From NCBI RefSeq assembly GCF_002238045.1, contig NZ_NBYO01000001.1, positions 930,001 to 994,000 on the forward strand: DNA of 64,000 nucleotides, given 5' to 3'. Each line of letters begins with the position of its first letter. The stretch's first letter is position 1. Positions 34,926 to 44,413 of the stretch are shown in pieces. The position numbers and the translations under genes were made by a program. The notes under the pieces were generated by a model. The model was not told where the DNA came from, did no database searches, and was given only the letters and a program-made list of their open reading frames with translations. Source of the DNA: Notoacmeibacter marinus. Lineage in GTDB: Bacteria > Pseudomonadota > Alphaproteobacteria > Rhizobiales > Rhizobiaceae.

Positions 34926-35659
34926 GCGCCGGCCTCCGCCCCTGCGCCATCGCCCAGATAGGCCCGCGCGATGTCCTGGTTCTGCGAAAGCGCCTCGGCG
35001 CTGCCCTGCGCAACGAGATTGCCCACTTCCAGAAGCGCCGCGTTCGAGGCCAGTTTCAGCGCGAGATTGGAATTCTGCTCGACCAGCAGCATCGACACGC
35101 CGGCATCTTGCGCGATCTGTTCCAGGATGCCGAAGAGCTGCTTCACGATCACCGGCGCCAGTCCGATCGAGGGCTCGTCCAGGAGGATCAGGTGGGGCTC
35201 GGACACCAGCGCGCGGCTGATCGCCAGCATCTGTTGTTCGCCGCCCGAAAGCGTGCCGGCATGCTGGCCCATGCGTTCCTTGAGCCGGGGGAAATAGTCG
35301 AACACGCGGTCGAGCGAGCGGCGGAAATTGCCGCGCCTTTTGGCGATCAAGGCGCCAAGCCGGAGGTTGTCCATCACCGTCAGACCAGTGAAGGTTCCAC
35401 GCCCATCCGGGACATGCGCCACCCCCATCCGCGCAATCGCATCGGGGCTCTTGCCGGTGATGTCTTCGCCGAACAGTCGCACCTCGCCACCGGTCTCGAT
35501 CATGCCGCAGATGGCGCGCAGCGTGGTGGTCTTACCCGCACCGTTCGCGCCCAGAAGCGCCGTGACCTCGCCCTCGGGCACAGCAAAGTTTATGCCGTGC
35601 AGGATGCTGCCATGGCCATAGGAGGCCGTGACATCGTTCAGTTCCAACGCATAACTCAC
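34922..35659 (-). CDS. livF: Liv-type ABC importer ATPase (LivF)
   Basis: A 245-residue ABC ATPase with Walker A GANGAGKTT near 37, the LivF signature LSGGEQQMLAISRAL near 137 and Walker B LILLDEPSIGLAP near 156. It overlaps both neighbours by four bases (livG and livH), showing a tightly coupled operon. Confidence 0.93.
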   Translation of the reverse strand: MSYALELNDVTASYGHGSILHGINFAVPEGEVTALLGANGAGKTTTLRAICGMIETGGEVRLFGEDITGKSPDAIARMGVAHVPDGRGTFTGLTVMDNLRLGALIAKRRGNFRRSLDRVFDYFPRLKERMGQHAGTLSGGEQQMLAISRALVSEPHLILLDEPSIGLAPVIVKQLFGILEQIAQDAGVSMLLVEQNSNLALKLASNAALLEVGNLVAQGSAEALSQNQDIARAYLGDGAGAEAGA

Positions 35660-36438
35660 GCCACGTCCTCTCCGAGATAGGCCTGAAGCACCTGCGGATG
35701 CGCGCGAACTGCCTGTGGCAGCCCGTCAGCGATCTTCTGGCCGAAATCCATAGCCACGACCCGATCGGAGACCTTCATCACAAGGTTCAGGTGATGCTCG
35801 ACCAGCAGCACCGCGACCTTGAACTGGTCGCGCACCTGCCGGATCAGGTCTTCCAAATGCGCCACCTCTTCGCGGTTCAGCCCGCCTGCGGGTTCGTCTA
35901 GCATCAGCAAACTGGGTTTGGCAGCCAGCGCCCGGGCGAATTCGATGCGCTTTCGCACCGCAAAGTTCTGATCGGCGATGCCGTGATCCGCGATATCCGC
36001 AAGGTCGAGCAACGACAGCAGATGCATGATCCGGTCCCGCGTCTCGCCCCGCTCCCGACGCAGCTTAACGCCGCCAAAAATATCCGCCGCGAGCCCGCAA
36101 TTCATCGCGAATTGCGCGCCGGTCAGAACATTGTCGAAAACCGTCATCGTTTCGAACAGCGCGATGTTCTGGAAGGTGCGCCCGATGCCGCGCGCCGCCA
36201 TATCCTCGGGGCTGAACGGGGTGATGCTTTGGCCATGCACCAATATGTCGCCGGAGCTTTGTCGATAGAGCCGGCTCAGGCAGTTGAACAGGGTCGTCTT
36301 GCCGGCGCCATTGGGGCCAATCAGCCCCAGGATCTCCTGGTTATAAATTTCGAGCGAAATCTCGTTGAGCGCCACAACGCCGCCAAATTGTACGGTGAGA
36401 TCGCACACCTCAAGCAGCGCATCGCCTTTATGCAGCAC
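35656..36438 (-). CDS. livG: Liv-type ABC importer ATPase (LivG)
   Basis: A 260-residue ABC ATPase with Walker A GPNGAGKTT near 41, GIGRTFQNIALFETMTVFDN near 85 (Q-loop and LivG-specific segment), Walker B SLLMLDEPAGGLN near 175 and HHLNLVMKVSDRV near 216. The signature motif is degenerate (FAVRKRIEFARAL instead of LSGGQ), as in many LivG proteins. It is the first gene of the five-gene ABC operon; operator site 5 lies 41 bases upstream of its start. Confidence 0.92.
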   Translation of the reverse strand: MLHKGDALLEVCDLTVQFGGVVALNEISLEIYNQEILGLIGPNGAGKTTLFNCLSRLYRQSSGDILVHGQSITPFSPEDMAARGIGRTFQNIALFETMTVFDNVLTGAQFAMNCGLAADIFGGVKLRRERGETRDRIMHLLSLLDLADIADHGIADQNFAVRKRIEFARALAAKPSLLMLDEPAGGLNREEVAHLEDLIRQVRDQFKVAVLLVEHHLNLVMKVSDRVVAMDFGQKIADGLPQAVRAHPQVLQAYLGEDVA

Positions 36439-36478
36439 AGTAAATCCTCCAATATCGCAATATCATCCGTATATTCCG

Positions 36479-36495
36479 ATACTGTCCGACAGTAT
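36479..36495. promoter_or_regulatory. GntR operator candidate, site 5
   Basis: ATACTGTC-C-GACAGTAT is a perfect 17-base palindrome with the TGTCCGACA core at 36483-36491, upstream of livG. It is the longest and most symmetric copy of the motif in the window. Confidence 0.75.
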
Positions 36496-36685
36496 GTGTC
36501 ACTTTCGGCTCGGTCAACCGTGTTTGTGGACGGAACGCTGCGACGTTTCAGGAGGTGCCAAGTAGAAATTGCATCGAAAACAGTAACGGTGGATGCTACA
36601 TCAATCCGAACCAAACCGCGCAGAGTTTGCCGGAGGCTCCGAGCATGCCCCGAACGCTGGACCGCCTGCTGCGGGCTTTCTCGGG

Positions 36686-37470
36686 CTATGATCCAGTCGG
36701 TTGGTTGGTTCGGCCGATGGATTTCATGAACTCGACCGGGGTCTTAAGGCAGATCGAGGAGTGCGGACGGACGTGATTGTAGTCGTGTCCGATCGCCTCG
36801 ACGAAGCTGTTGTCGGCCGGCGCGATCTTCGAGAATGCACCGACGGTGATCAGCCCGCGGATCTTGCGACCGTCGAACAGCCGATCCGACAGGAAGTCCA
36901 TCAACCACACGTCGTTGGATCCCTGAGGTGGCCGCCGGTCTTCCCGCAGCTTCGCGGAGACCTTCCGCTTGGGACGCTTGTTCCTGATTTGTAGACCTAA
37001 TTCCGTGTAGAGCCGATACGCACGCTTCACCTTCACCCCCCATCCTTCTGACTGCAGAAGCACATGGATGCGCCGATAATCGTATCGCACACACGTCTCG
37101 GAGATTTCGTTGATCCGCTGTTTAAGGGCGGCAGCAAGCCTGTCGGATCGATGCTCCGAACGCGCCTTGCAGATAATCGAAGATCCCGCGTGCCTGTGCA
37201 GGCCTCACAGTTTTTTGCGAGCACATTCTGCAGCATGGCCTTGTCGAGTGACAGGTCGGCGACCATCTCCTTCAATCGCCTGTTCTCCTCTTCCAACTGC
37301 TTCAAGCGCTTGACCTCCGACGGCATCAACCCGCCGTACCTCTTGCGCCAGCGGATGGTAGGCCTATGCCAATCACCGGCGTTGCGGCCCACCTTACTTA
37401 CACCCAGACAGCCATCGACCTGCTTCCAAATCATCGCGATCTGCCGTTCGGCAAAGCGGGGTGTCGTCAT
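36686..37470 (-). pseudogene. degraded IS3-family (IS407-like) element, orfA and orfB
   Basis: The orfA frame from 37470 reads MTTPRFAERQIAMIWKQVDG and then LKQLEEENRRLKEMVADLSL (leucine-zipper region), then runs out of frame. The orfB part (36686-37090) keeps MRYDYRRIHVLLQSEGWGVK, LFDGRKIRG and the end NHVRPHSSICLKTPVEFM, but the catalytic core between 'GAFSK' and 'DNSFVEAI' is deleted. The element therefore cannot transpose on its own. It separates the GntR island from the ectoine cluster. Confidence 0.85.
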
Positions 37471-37596
37471 GGCGTTCTCTCCTATGCCCAACCAGGGACA
37501 TTATTAGAAGATTCCCGCTTCAAACGGCCCAGTTCCTGACCCAGGGGCTGCCCACAGTCATGTGCATCGAAACTCGCTCGGGCTCATCGGCGATGG

Positions 37597-38586
37597 TTAA
37601 ACGACAACCGCCACCACCGCCAGGCAGTCGCCTGCCTTGATCAATCCGGGAAAGTGGCGCGACGCCAGGATGCCGGATCGCTTTGACCGATAGTCGACGG
37701 GTGGACGGCCGGTGCGGTCCGCTGGCCAGATCCGGGCGATTACGTCGCCCTGTTCGACTGGATTACCGAGGTCCAGCATAGGCTCGATCAGCCCATCGTC
37801 TTCGCTGAAGACGAAGCAATCGTTGTCCGGCATGTCGAGCATTGTTGTGGGGGCAAGCTCCATGTCGCCCTTCAAGATGCCTGCGTGTTTCAGCACGTTA
37901 CGCACGCCCTTCTTGGCGATAGCGATGGAATGCGCGGTTGCCGAGCCGCCACCGCCGATCTCTGTGGTCACGAACACCTTGCCCTGCTCTTCGACCGCGG
38001 TGTCGTACATGCCAACATTATCGATCTCCAGCAGCATCATCGTATAGGGGGCGTTAAAGGCCGTAACAGCGGCCACGCAGGCGGCCTGCTGATCCTTGTT
38101 ATCGAGCACATGCGCAGAGGCGAAAGGCACGAAATCGAGGGTTTTGCCACCGGAGTGAAAATCCACGACGATATCGGCCTGCGGCAGCAAGGCGGTATTG
38201 ACGTAGTCGGCGATCTTCTCGGTTACTGTTCCGTCAGGACGCCCTGGAAATGACCGGTTCATATTGCCGCGATCGATCGGCGAAGTCCGAGAACCAGCGC
38301 GAAACGCTGGGTAGTTGAATGCCGGCAGAATGATGACCCGTCCGGTAATCTCCGAGGCTTTGAGCGTCAGTGCAAGGTCCACGAGAGCTACAGGGCCCTC
38401 GTATTCGTCGCCATGGTTGCCGCCGGTCAACAATGCCGTTGGCCCGTCGCCGTTCCTGATGACGGAAATCGGAATCATCACCGACCCCCAGGCGGAATCA
38501 TCTCGACTATAAGGCAAGCGGAGAAAGCCGTGATGTTCGCCTGCTGCGTCTAGGGCAATCGTTGCCGTGATGGGATTGGCAGCCAT
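37597..38586 (-). CDS. doeB: N-alpha-acetyl-L-2,4-diaminobutyrate deacetylase
   Basis: A 329-residue succinylglutamate desuccinylase/aspartoacylase-family zinc enzyme with ligands H58 and E61 (GGNHGDEYEG) and H142 (DFHSGG), plus NMNRSFPG near 106. In ectoine degradation DoeB deacetylates N-acetyl-diaminobutyrate to L-2,4-diaminobutyrate. It is the last gene of the eutABC-doeAB series, 5 bases after doeA. The ATG at 38586 matches the family start MAANPITATI. Confidence 0.93.
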   Translation of the reverse strand: MAANPITATIALDAAGEHHGFLRLPYSRDDSAWGSVMIPISVIRNGDGPTALLTGGNHGDEYEGPVALVDLALTLKASEITGRVIILPAFNYPAFRAGSRTSPIDRGNMNRSFPGRPDGTVTEKIADYVNTALLPQADIVVDFHSGGKTLDFVPFASAHVLDNKDQQAACVAAVTAFNAPYTMMLLEIDNVGMYDTAVEEQGKVFVTTEIGGGGSATAHSIAIAKKGVRNVLKHAGILKGDMELAPTTMLDMPDNDCFVFSEDDGLIEPMLDLGNPVEQGDVIARIWPADRTGRPPVDYRSKRSGILASRHFPGLIKAGDCLAVVAVVV

Positions 38587-38591
38587 CCGGA

Positions 38592-39779
38592 TCAATCCTT
38601 CACATACATACGACGCGGAACGTCGGCCAGGCACTCCGGCCCGGTTTTGCCTATGATGATGCTCTCGGTAATCTCGAAGCCCCAATCATCCATCCAAAGG
38701 CCGGTCATGAAATGAAAGGTCATGTTTTCTTCAAGGACCGTCTTGTCACCTGGTCGAAGCGACATCGTGCGCTCGCCCCAGTCGGGCGGGTAGGACAGAC
38801 CGATGGGGTACCCGGTGCGGTTGTCCTTGGATATTCCGTATGTCTTCAGCACAGCGAAAAAGGCGTTGGCGATATCCTCACATAAATTGCCTGCCTTGGC
38901 GACCGCCAGACCGGCCTCCATGCCTTCCAGAACGGCTTTCTCCGCATCTATGAACGTCTGTGTCGGCTTGCCCAGAAACAGGGTTCGCGACAGCGGACAG
39001 TGGTAGCGCTTGTAGACACCGGCGATTTCGAAAAACGTTCCTTCGCCGGCTTTCATCGGCTGATCGTCCCAGGTCAGATGTGGAGCCGAGGCGTCCGCGC
39101 CTGAGGGCAGCAGCGGCACGATCGCCGGGTAGTCACCGCCAAATCCGAGCGTCGCGTCATAGCGTAATCCTGCTTCGTAGATGTCGGCGACCAGATCGCA
39201 TTTGCGGTATCCCGGTTCGCACTTCTCCAAGATGGTCGCGTGCATGCGTTCGACCAGCCGGGCGGCCTTGCGCATGTAATCGAGTTCTTGTGTGGATTTT
39301 ACCGCCCGCTGCCAGTTCACCAATGCGGTCGCATCCAAAAATTTGGCATTGGGCAGGTGCTTTTGCAGCGAAGCAAAGGCGGCGGCGGAGAACCAGTAAT
39401 TGTCCATCTCGACGCCGATCCGTTTGGTCGCCCATCCCCGCTCCAGGACTTTTTCGGAGAGGTAGTCCATCGGGTGCCGCTCGGTCGACTGTACATAGTG
39501 ATCGGGATAGCCGATGATGTTACTCTCCGTGAGCCAGGAGGTGCGGCGCGCGCCGTTGGCGTCCTGTCCCCGTCCAAACCAGACCGGGTCGCCATCGGGA
39601 CCCACAACCACGCATTGATGGACATAAAACGACCAGCCGTCATAGCCGGTTAGCCAGGCCATATTCGAGGGGTCTGAAACGATGATGACATCGACGCCTG
39701 CGGCCGCCATGGCGGTGCGTGTCTTTGCGACGCGTCGAGCATATTCATCGCGGCTGAAATTCAATGCAGGCGCGGACAT
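38592..39779 (-). CDS. doeA: ectoine hydrolase
   Basis: A 395-residue M24 (creatinase/prolidase)-fold enzyme that opens the ectoine ring to N-acetyl-diaminobutyrate. Visible motifs are VIIVSDPSNMAWLTGYDGWS near 31, FGGDYPAIVPLLPSG near 212 and GYPIGLSYPPDWGERTMSL near 325, which are typical of DoeA. Its product is the known inducer of EnuR. It is flanked by eutC and doeB in the canonical order. Confidence 0.95.
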   Translation of the reverse strand: MSAPALNFSRDEYARRVAKTRTAMAAAGVDVIIVSDPSNMAWLTGYDGWSFYVHQCVVVGPDGDPVWFGRGQDANGARRTSWLTESNIIGYPDHYVQSTERHPMDYLSEKVLERGWATKRIGVEMDNYWFSAAAFASLQKHLPNAKFLDATALVNWQRAVKSTQELDYMRKAARLVERMHATILEKCEPGYRKCDLVADIYEAGLRYDATLGFGGDYPAIVPLLPSGADASAPHLTWDDQPMKAGEGTFFEIAGVYKRYHCPLSRTLFLGKPTQTFIDAEKAVLEGMEAGLAVAKAGNLCEDIANAFFAVLKTYGISKDNRTGYPIGLSYPPDWGERTMSLRPGDKTVLEENMTFHFMTGLWMDDWGFEITESIIIGKTGPECLADVPRRMYVKD

Positions 39780-39811
39780 CGGCGTTTTTCTTTCTGTGGG
39801 TCGGTTGCAGA

Positions 39812-40804
39812 TCAGTTTGTAAAATCAGCGCCGATGCCCGACGCAATTGCGCGTTGGCGGGCCAGTGTGGCGATTGCGGTGTCCTGCACTCCGGTTCCGG
39901 TAAGATCGGCAATGGTGATCGCCTCGGGGCATATGCGGCCTTTCGCTCGACCGGCGACAACTTCACCCAGCTCGGCAAATTTGGCGGATGGGTCCACCAG
40001 TCCCGCGGCGATCGCCCAGTGCAGTTCCCCGAGCGATCGCGTTTGCGACAGCCGGTCCGGCACATAAAGGTCGGCTTTGACCAAGCAGGCGGGCTCAATT
40101 TCATTCTTATGAACTTGGTCCGATCCCATCGCGGTGACGTGCTGGCCCGGTTGCAGCCATGCGGAAGGCAGGATCGGAGCGGACGCCGGGGTCGTGGTCA
40201 CGACGATGTCGGCTTCCTGCACCGACGCCTGCAAATCGGTCGCGACGCTTACAGCGATACCCAACTCGTTCGACATTTCCACAGCTGCGGCCCGAGCCTT
40301 GTCCAGATCTCGTGCCCAGATGGCGGCGCGGGAAATCGACCGAACCAGGCACAGCGCCTTGAGCTGCAACTTGCACTGACTGCCCGCCCCGAGAATGCAG
40401 GCGGTGGAGGCATCGTCGCGTGACAGATGCCGCGCGGCGACCGCCCCAGCAGCAGCTGTCCGAATATCGGTAAGATATCCGTTGTCCAAAAGCAGCGCCT
40501 CGACCGTTCCGGTCCTGGCGGCAAACACCACCATCAGGCCGGATGTGCTCGACAGACCGATTTTCGGGTTATCGAAAAAGCCAGGTGAGATCTTGATGGC
40601 GAAACTATCGATTCCAGGAACGAAGGCGGTTTTGACATCGACCTCGCCATTGAAGGGTGCGATGGCCATGGAGAGGATTGGCGGCATGATGACATCGGTG
40701 GTCGCCAATGCAAGAAACGCCTGCTCAACGCAATCCACCGCGTCGAGATCGAGTTGAACAGCATTGCGCAGGTCAGCTTCTGTCAGAATTTTAACGTTGG
40801 CCAC
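39812..40804 (-). CDS. eutC: EutC, ornithine-cyclodeaminase-like enzyme of hydroxyectoine catabolism
   Basis: A 330-residue ornithine cyclodeaminase/mu-crystallin family protein with the cofactor loop CILGAGSQCKLQLKAL near 137, LTDIRTAAAGAVAARHLS near 111, and TVTTTPAS-type spacing (VVTTTPASAPI near 202). In marine Rhodobacterales EutABC are proposed to convert hydroxyectoine-derived intermediates before DoeA/DoeB. One base separates it from eutB. Confidence 0.9.
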   Translation of the reverse strand: MANVKILTEADLRNAVQLDLDAVDCVEQAFLALATTDVIMPPILSMAIAPFNGEVDVKTAFVPGIDSFAIKISPGFFDNPKIGLSSTSGLMVVFAARTGTVEALLLDNGYLTDIRTAAAGAVAARHLSRDDASTACILGAGSQCKLQLKALCLVRSISRAAIWARDLDKARAAAVEMSNELGIAVSVATDLQASVQEADIVVTTTPASAPILPSAWLQPGQHVTAMGSDQVHKNEIEPACLVKADLYVPDRLSQTRSLGELHWAIAAGLVDPSAKFAELGEVVAGRAKGRICPEAITIADLTGTGVQDTAIATLARQRAIASGIGADFTN

Positions 40805-40805
40805 T

Positions 40806-41810
40806 TCACGCGACCTCGCGGGTTACATCGACGTCTTCGCCGGAAACAATGCGATGATGCTGCCCCATATCGATATTGCCGCCGCTGAGGATGGCTACCA
40901 CTGGTCCGGCGCTTGCAATTCTGCCGGCCAGCAAGGCTGCGATGCCGACCGAACCCGATCCTTCGACGATCTGCCGTTCCCTCCAGTAGAGGTGGCGAAT
41001 GGCTGCGGAAATCCCCACTTCGGTAACAAGTAGTGTGTCGTCCACCAATGCGCGGGTCATGGGGAATGTGAGCTGATTGTCGAGCCCAATACCGCCGCCA
41101 AGTGAATCGGCCAGTGTCGCAAGCTCGTCAATGAGAACAGGCCGGCCCGCGTGCAGGCAAGCATGCATCGCCGCGCCACGTTCCATGGTTATCCCGATGA
41201 TTGTGGTTTGTGGGCGTCTAGCCTTCACGGCGGCGGCGACGCCGGAAATCAGTCCGCCGCCGGACAGCGGAACCAGCACTGTGGCGACGTCAGGAACTTG
41301 GTCGAGCAGTTCGAGCCCGACTGTTCCCTGACCGGCAATAACGGCCCGATGGTCAAAGGGCGGGATCATGGTCATACCTTCATCGGCCACCAGACGGACC
41401 ACTTCCTCTTGCGCCTCATCTTGAGAGCGGCCGACTATGCGAACCTCCGCACCTTCCGCCTCGATGCCATCGATTTTTGCCTGCGGCGCCAGTTTCGACA
41501 TGCAGACGATGCACGGGATACCCGCGGCTTTGGCTGCATAGGCCAGCCCGCGGCCATGATTGCCCGTCGACACACCGACCACGCCGGCGCGTTTCTGGTC
41601 ATCGGTCAAACCTGCAATGGCGTTCGTCGCACCACGAATCTTGAAACTGCCGCTGATCTGCGTGTGTTCGAGCTTGAGATGAACCGGCCTGTCCAGCAGA
41701 TTGGATAGATATGGAGAAGCATTGACCGGCGTGACCCGAATCGTGTCGGCAATGGCGGTTCGCGCCCGTTCGATCTCACTCACATCGACAAAGGGGATTT
41801 GCTCGCTCAT
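40806..41810 (-). CDS. eutB: EutB, threonine-dehydratase-like PLP enzyme of hydroxyectoine catabolism
   Basis: A 334-residue fold-type II PLP enzyme. The PLP lysine is K57 in SGSFKIRGATNAI, the phosphate loop is STGNHGRGLAYAAK near 79, and PLSGGGLISGVAAAVK near 183 completes the site. Within eutABC it probably dehydrates/deaminates a hydroxylated intermediate. It overlaps eutA by four bases. Confidence 0.92.
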   Translation of the reverse strand: MSEQIPFVDVSEIERARTAIADTIRVTPVNASPYLSNLLDRPVHLKLEHTQISGSFKIRGATNAIAGLTDDQKRAGVVGVSTGNHGRGLAYAAKAAGIPCIVCMSKLAPQAKIDGIEAEGAEVRIVGRSQDEAQEEVVRLVADEGMTMIPPFDHRAVIAGQGTVGLELLDQVPDVATVLVPLSGGGLISGVAAAVKARRPQTTIIGITMERGAAMHACLHAGRPVLIDELATLADSLGGGIGLDNQLTFPMTRALVDDTLLVTEVGISAAIRHLYWRERQIVEGSGSVGIAALLAGRIASAGPVVAILSGGNIDMGQHHRIVSGEDVDVTREVA

Positions 41811-42604
41811 GCGGCTTCTCCGAACGTATGGGCTGGGAGAGCGTGCTCGAAAAGGCGGCCGTAGCGGGCTGGACGGTGATCGGTGAAACCGCCGAGCCGT
41901 GCCATCGCCCAGGCACTGGCTTGGTTCGAAGTGACCACCGGCTTTCCAACGCGCCGCTCAATGTCCGCAATAACGCCGATCGCTGGCAGACTGGTGCAGG
42001 AAAGAAAGAGAGCCTGCGCCTCTGGCGTATCAGCTGCGATGGCAGCATCGAATATGGTCTGGCGGCTGACCAACGCCATATTGCGATCGTCGTCGAGGCC
42101 AAGGCATTCGAACCGGGTAACGTCGACTTCATGACGGGCGAAATAGGCGGCCATCGGCTTGCTGGTGGCGAGTGTGTACGGTGTCAGCACTGCAATGCGC
42201 TGCGCCCCAAGCGTCACAAACGCCGCGAGCGACGCGCTGGCCGGAGTGACGACGGGAACCTTGCCGGCGGTTTTCTGGATCGCCGCACGAACCTCGGATT
42301 CGCCGATGACGACGGATGCGGCGGTACAGCTGAAGCAAATCGCGCGCAGCGGCTGCAGCGGTGCTAAAAGAGCGGCAGCAGCAGTCAGGCGCGGACTCAT
42401 TTTTCGCAGGTTTTCAAGTGTCGTCGGATTTTCAAATGCCACACGCGTCACATGGAAGGATGCAGCCTCATTGGGCAACTGCCGGTAGAGGTCGCCTTCG
42501 CTTGTCAGATCGGTCGCCAGCGCGATCAATCCGAAACGCGCCGTTTCGCTTGCCGCTTTGAATTGCGGCGCGACCGGGGACATCGAGACCGGACATATCT
42601 TCAT
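41807..42604 (-). CDS. eutA: EutA, Asp/Glu racemase-fold (maleate isomerase-like) protein
   Basis: A 265-residue aspartate/glutamate racemase-superfamily protein with the paired catalytic cysteines in AICFSCTAASVVIGE (near 95) and LFLSCTSLPAIGVI (near 201). In the eutABC set it is thought to handle stereochemistry of the hydroxyectoine route. The gene starts the eut-doe part of the minus-strand operon, 61 bases after usp. Confidence 0.9.
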   Translation of the reverse strand: MKICPVSMSPVAPQFKAASETARFGLIALATDLTSEGDLYRQLPNEAASFHVTRVAFENPTTLENLRKMSPRLTAAAALLAPLQPLRAICFSCTAASVVIGESEVRAAIQKTAGKVPVVTPASASLAAFVTLGAQRIAVLTPYTLATSKPMAAYFARHEVDVTRFECLGLDDDRNMALVSRQTIFDAAIAADTPEAQALFLSCTSLPAIGVIADIERRVGKPVVTSNQASAWAMARLGGFTDHRPARYGRLFEHALPAHTFGEAA

Positions 42605-42665
42605 TTTATCGCCTTCATAGTTTCATCACGTCACGACGACGCACCCCCGCCCTTGGACCTGCGCG

Positions 42666-43103
42666 TCAAACCACCATCACGGGACAGGTCGCCAGACTGG
42701 TGACCTTGTGGGACACGCTGCCGAGCAAGAAGCCTTCCACGTCGCCCAGGCCGCGACTCCCGACGACGATCAAGTCCGCTTTGCGGTCCTCGCCGAATTT
42801 CACAATTGTGCGTGCGGGCTGGCCGGCCTTGACGAAACCGCGGACCATGCCTGCCCCAAGCTCGGTGGCGACCTTCTTGGCTTCCTCCGCGATATCCTTG
42901 GCGTGACCGCGCATGGTGTCGTCGAGATTCTGAGGGTCCTCTGGGCGAACCATCGACATGGAAGCTTCCAGCAGAGAGTGGTGGCGGAACACTGTCAGTA
43001 TCAAAAGCTCACTGCCGCAGATCTTCTGCATTCCGGCCGCCATCTCCAGCGCCTTCAGCGAACCGTCCGATCCATCGACTGCGACAAGGATTGTCTTGAA
43101 CAT
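42666..43103 (-). CDS. teaD: universal stress protein of the ectoine transporter operon
   Basis: A 145-residue UspA-family protein (MFKTILVAVDGSDGSLKALE at the N-terminus; ATP-binding GSRGLGDVEGFLLGSVSHKV near the end). It follows the large TRAP permease by 14 bases. In Halomonas elongata the equivalent, TeaD, binds ATP and modulates TeaABC uptake; the same position here suggests that role. The ATG at 43103 is chosen because the longer frame overlaps teaC and adds unrelated residues. Confidence 0.88.
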   Translation of the reverse strand: MFKTILVAVDGSDGSLKALEMAAGMQKICGSELLILTVFRHHSLLEASMSMVRPEDPQNLDDTMRGHAKDIAEEAKKVATELGAGMVRGFVKAGQPARTIVKFGEDRKADLIVVGSRGLGDVEGFLLGSVSHKVTSLATCPVMVV

Positions 43104-43117
43104 GAGAGCATCTCTAG

Positions 43118-44401
43118 TCATCGAAAGGCCAAGTCGCGCAGGAACAGCGCAATCTGCGGGAAAAAGATGAGCGCAACAGACACGCTCAACAAAATGACCG
43201 TGAAAGGAAAAATGCCGCGAATGACATCGACATAGGGACGCTTGAAGATCGCGATTGCCGTGAAGATATCGCACCCGAACGGCGGCGTGGCCGAGCCAAT
43301 GGCAACCTGAAGCGTAATGATCGTGCCGACAAGCACTGGATCGAGCCCAACGGAGTTCACCACCGGCGTGAAGATCGGCACCAGGATCAGGATTACCACA
43401 ATCGGGTCGACAAACATGCAGCCGACAAAAAACGCCACCGAAATCACGGCGAGGACGCCCTTCGGACCCATATCCGCAACGCCGACGGCCGCGAGTATCT
43501 CCTGGGGCACCTGGGCGAAGGATATTACCCAGGAAAATGCCGATCCGGCGCCGACAAGGATAAAGACCACGCCGGTGATCAGCCCAGTGGACATGGCAAT
43601 GCGATAGATATCCGACAGATTAAGGGAGCGGAACACCACAAACTCGAGGACGATTGCGTAGAGCACGCATGCGGCGGCAGCTTCTGTCGGGCTGAAGATG
43701 CCGCCATAAATTCCACCGACAATGATCACTGGAAAACCTAACGGCCAGACCGCCTTGCGGACTGCCTCGAACCGTTCGGCCCAGCTCGCTTTTTGCTCCG
43801 TGGGTACGCCCTTTATGATCGCATAGATCATGCTGTAGACGGAAAACAGCGCCATCAGCAACAAGCCGGGACCAACTCCGGCGATGAACAGCTCGGAAAT
43901 CGATGTGCTCGAAATGACGCCGTAGATAATCATTCCGATCGAAGGCGGTATGAGAAAAGCGATATCCGAGGCGTTGATAATCAACGCGAGAATGAACGAA
44001 TCCTTATAGCCGGCTTTCAGCATGCGTGGACGCAGCGGCGATCCCACGGCAACCACCGTCGCTTGGGTCGAGCCGGAGACGGCGCCAAAAAGTGTGCAAG
44101 CGACCGCCGTGCTGACAGCAAGTCCACCCTTGATGTGGCCGACGAATTTCATGACCATATCGATCAATCGATTGGCCGATTGGCCACGGGTCATGATGTC
44201 GGCTGCGAGAATGAACATGGGAACGGCTATCAGCGAGGCCGGGCGAATGCCGGCCATGATCTGCTGAACCATGAAGTCCATCTTCCCGATATCGCCGAAC
44301 ATGAAGAGGAAGCCGACGAATGTCGCGATCAACAGCGGGATCATCATCGGGAACCCAAGCAGCAGCAGAACGATCATGATCAAGAAAATTGTCAGCGCCA
44401 T
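43118..44401 (-). CDS. teaC: ectoine TRAP transporter large permease
   Basis: A 427-residue DctM-family permease with TLFGAVSGSTQATVVAVGS near 92, IAFLIPPSIGMIIYGVISS near 141, IFSPTEAAAACVLYA near 237 and AIGSATPPFGCDIFTA near 366. It is called teaC/uehC because it is embedded in the ectoine utilisation operon. The start is 12 bases after the small-permease stop. Confidence 0.9.
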   Translation of the reverse strand: MALTIFLIMIVLLLLGFPMMIPLLIATFVGFLFMFGDIGKMDFMVQQIMAGIRPASLIAVPMFILAADIMTRGQSANRLIDMVMKFVGHIKGGLAVSTAVACTLFGAVSGSTQATVVAVGSPLRPRMLKAGYKDSFILALIINASDIAFLIPPSIGMIIYGVISSTSISELFIAGVGPGLLLMALFSVYSMIYAIIKGVPTEQKASWAERFEAVRKAVWPLGFPVIIVGGIYGGIFSPTEAAAACVLYAIVLEFVVFRSLNLSDIYRIAMSTGLITGVVFILVGAGSAFSWVISFAQVPQEILAAVGVADMGPKGVLAVISVAFFVGCMFVDPIVVILILVPIFTPVVNSVGLDPVLVGTIITLQVAIGSATPPFGCDIFTAIAIFKRPYVDVIRGIFPFTVILLSVSVALIFFPQIALFLRDLAFR

Positions 44402-44413
44402 GGATCGCCTCCG

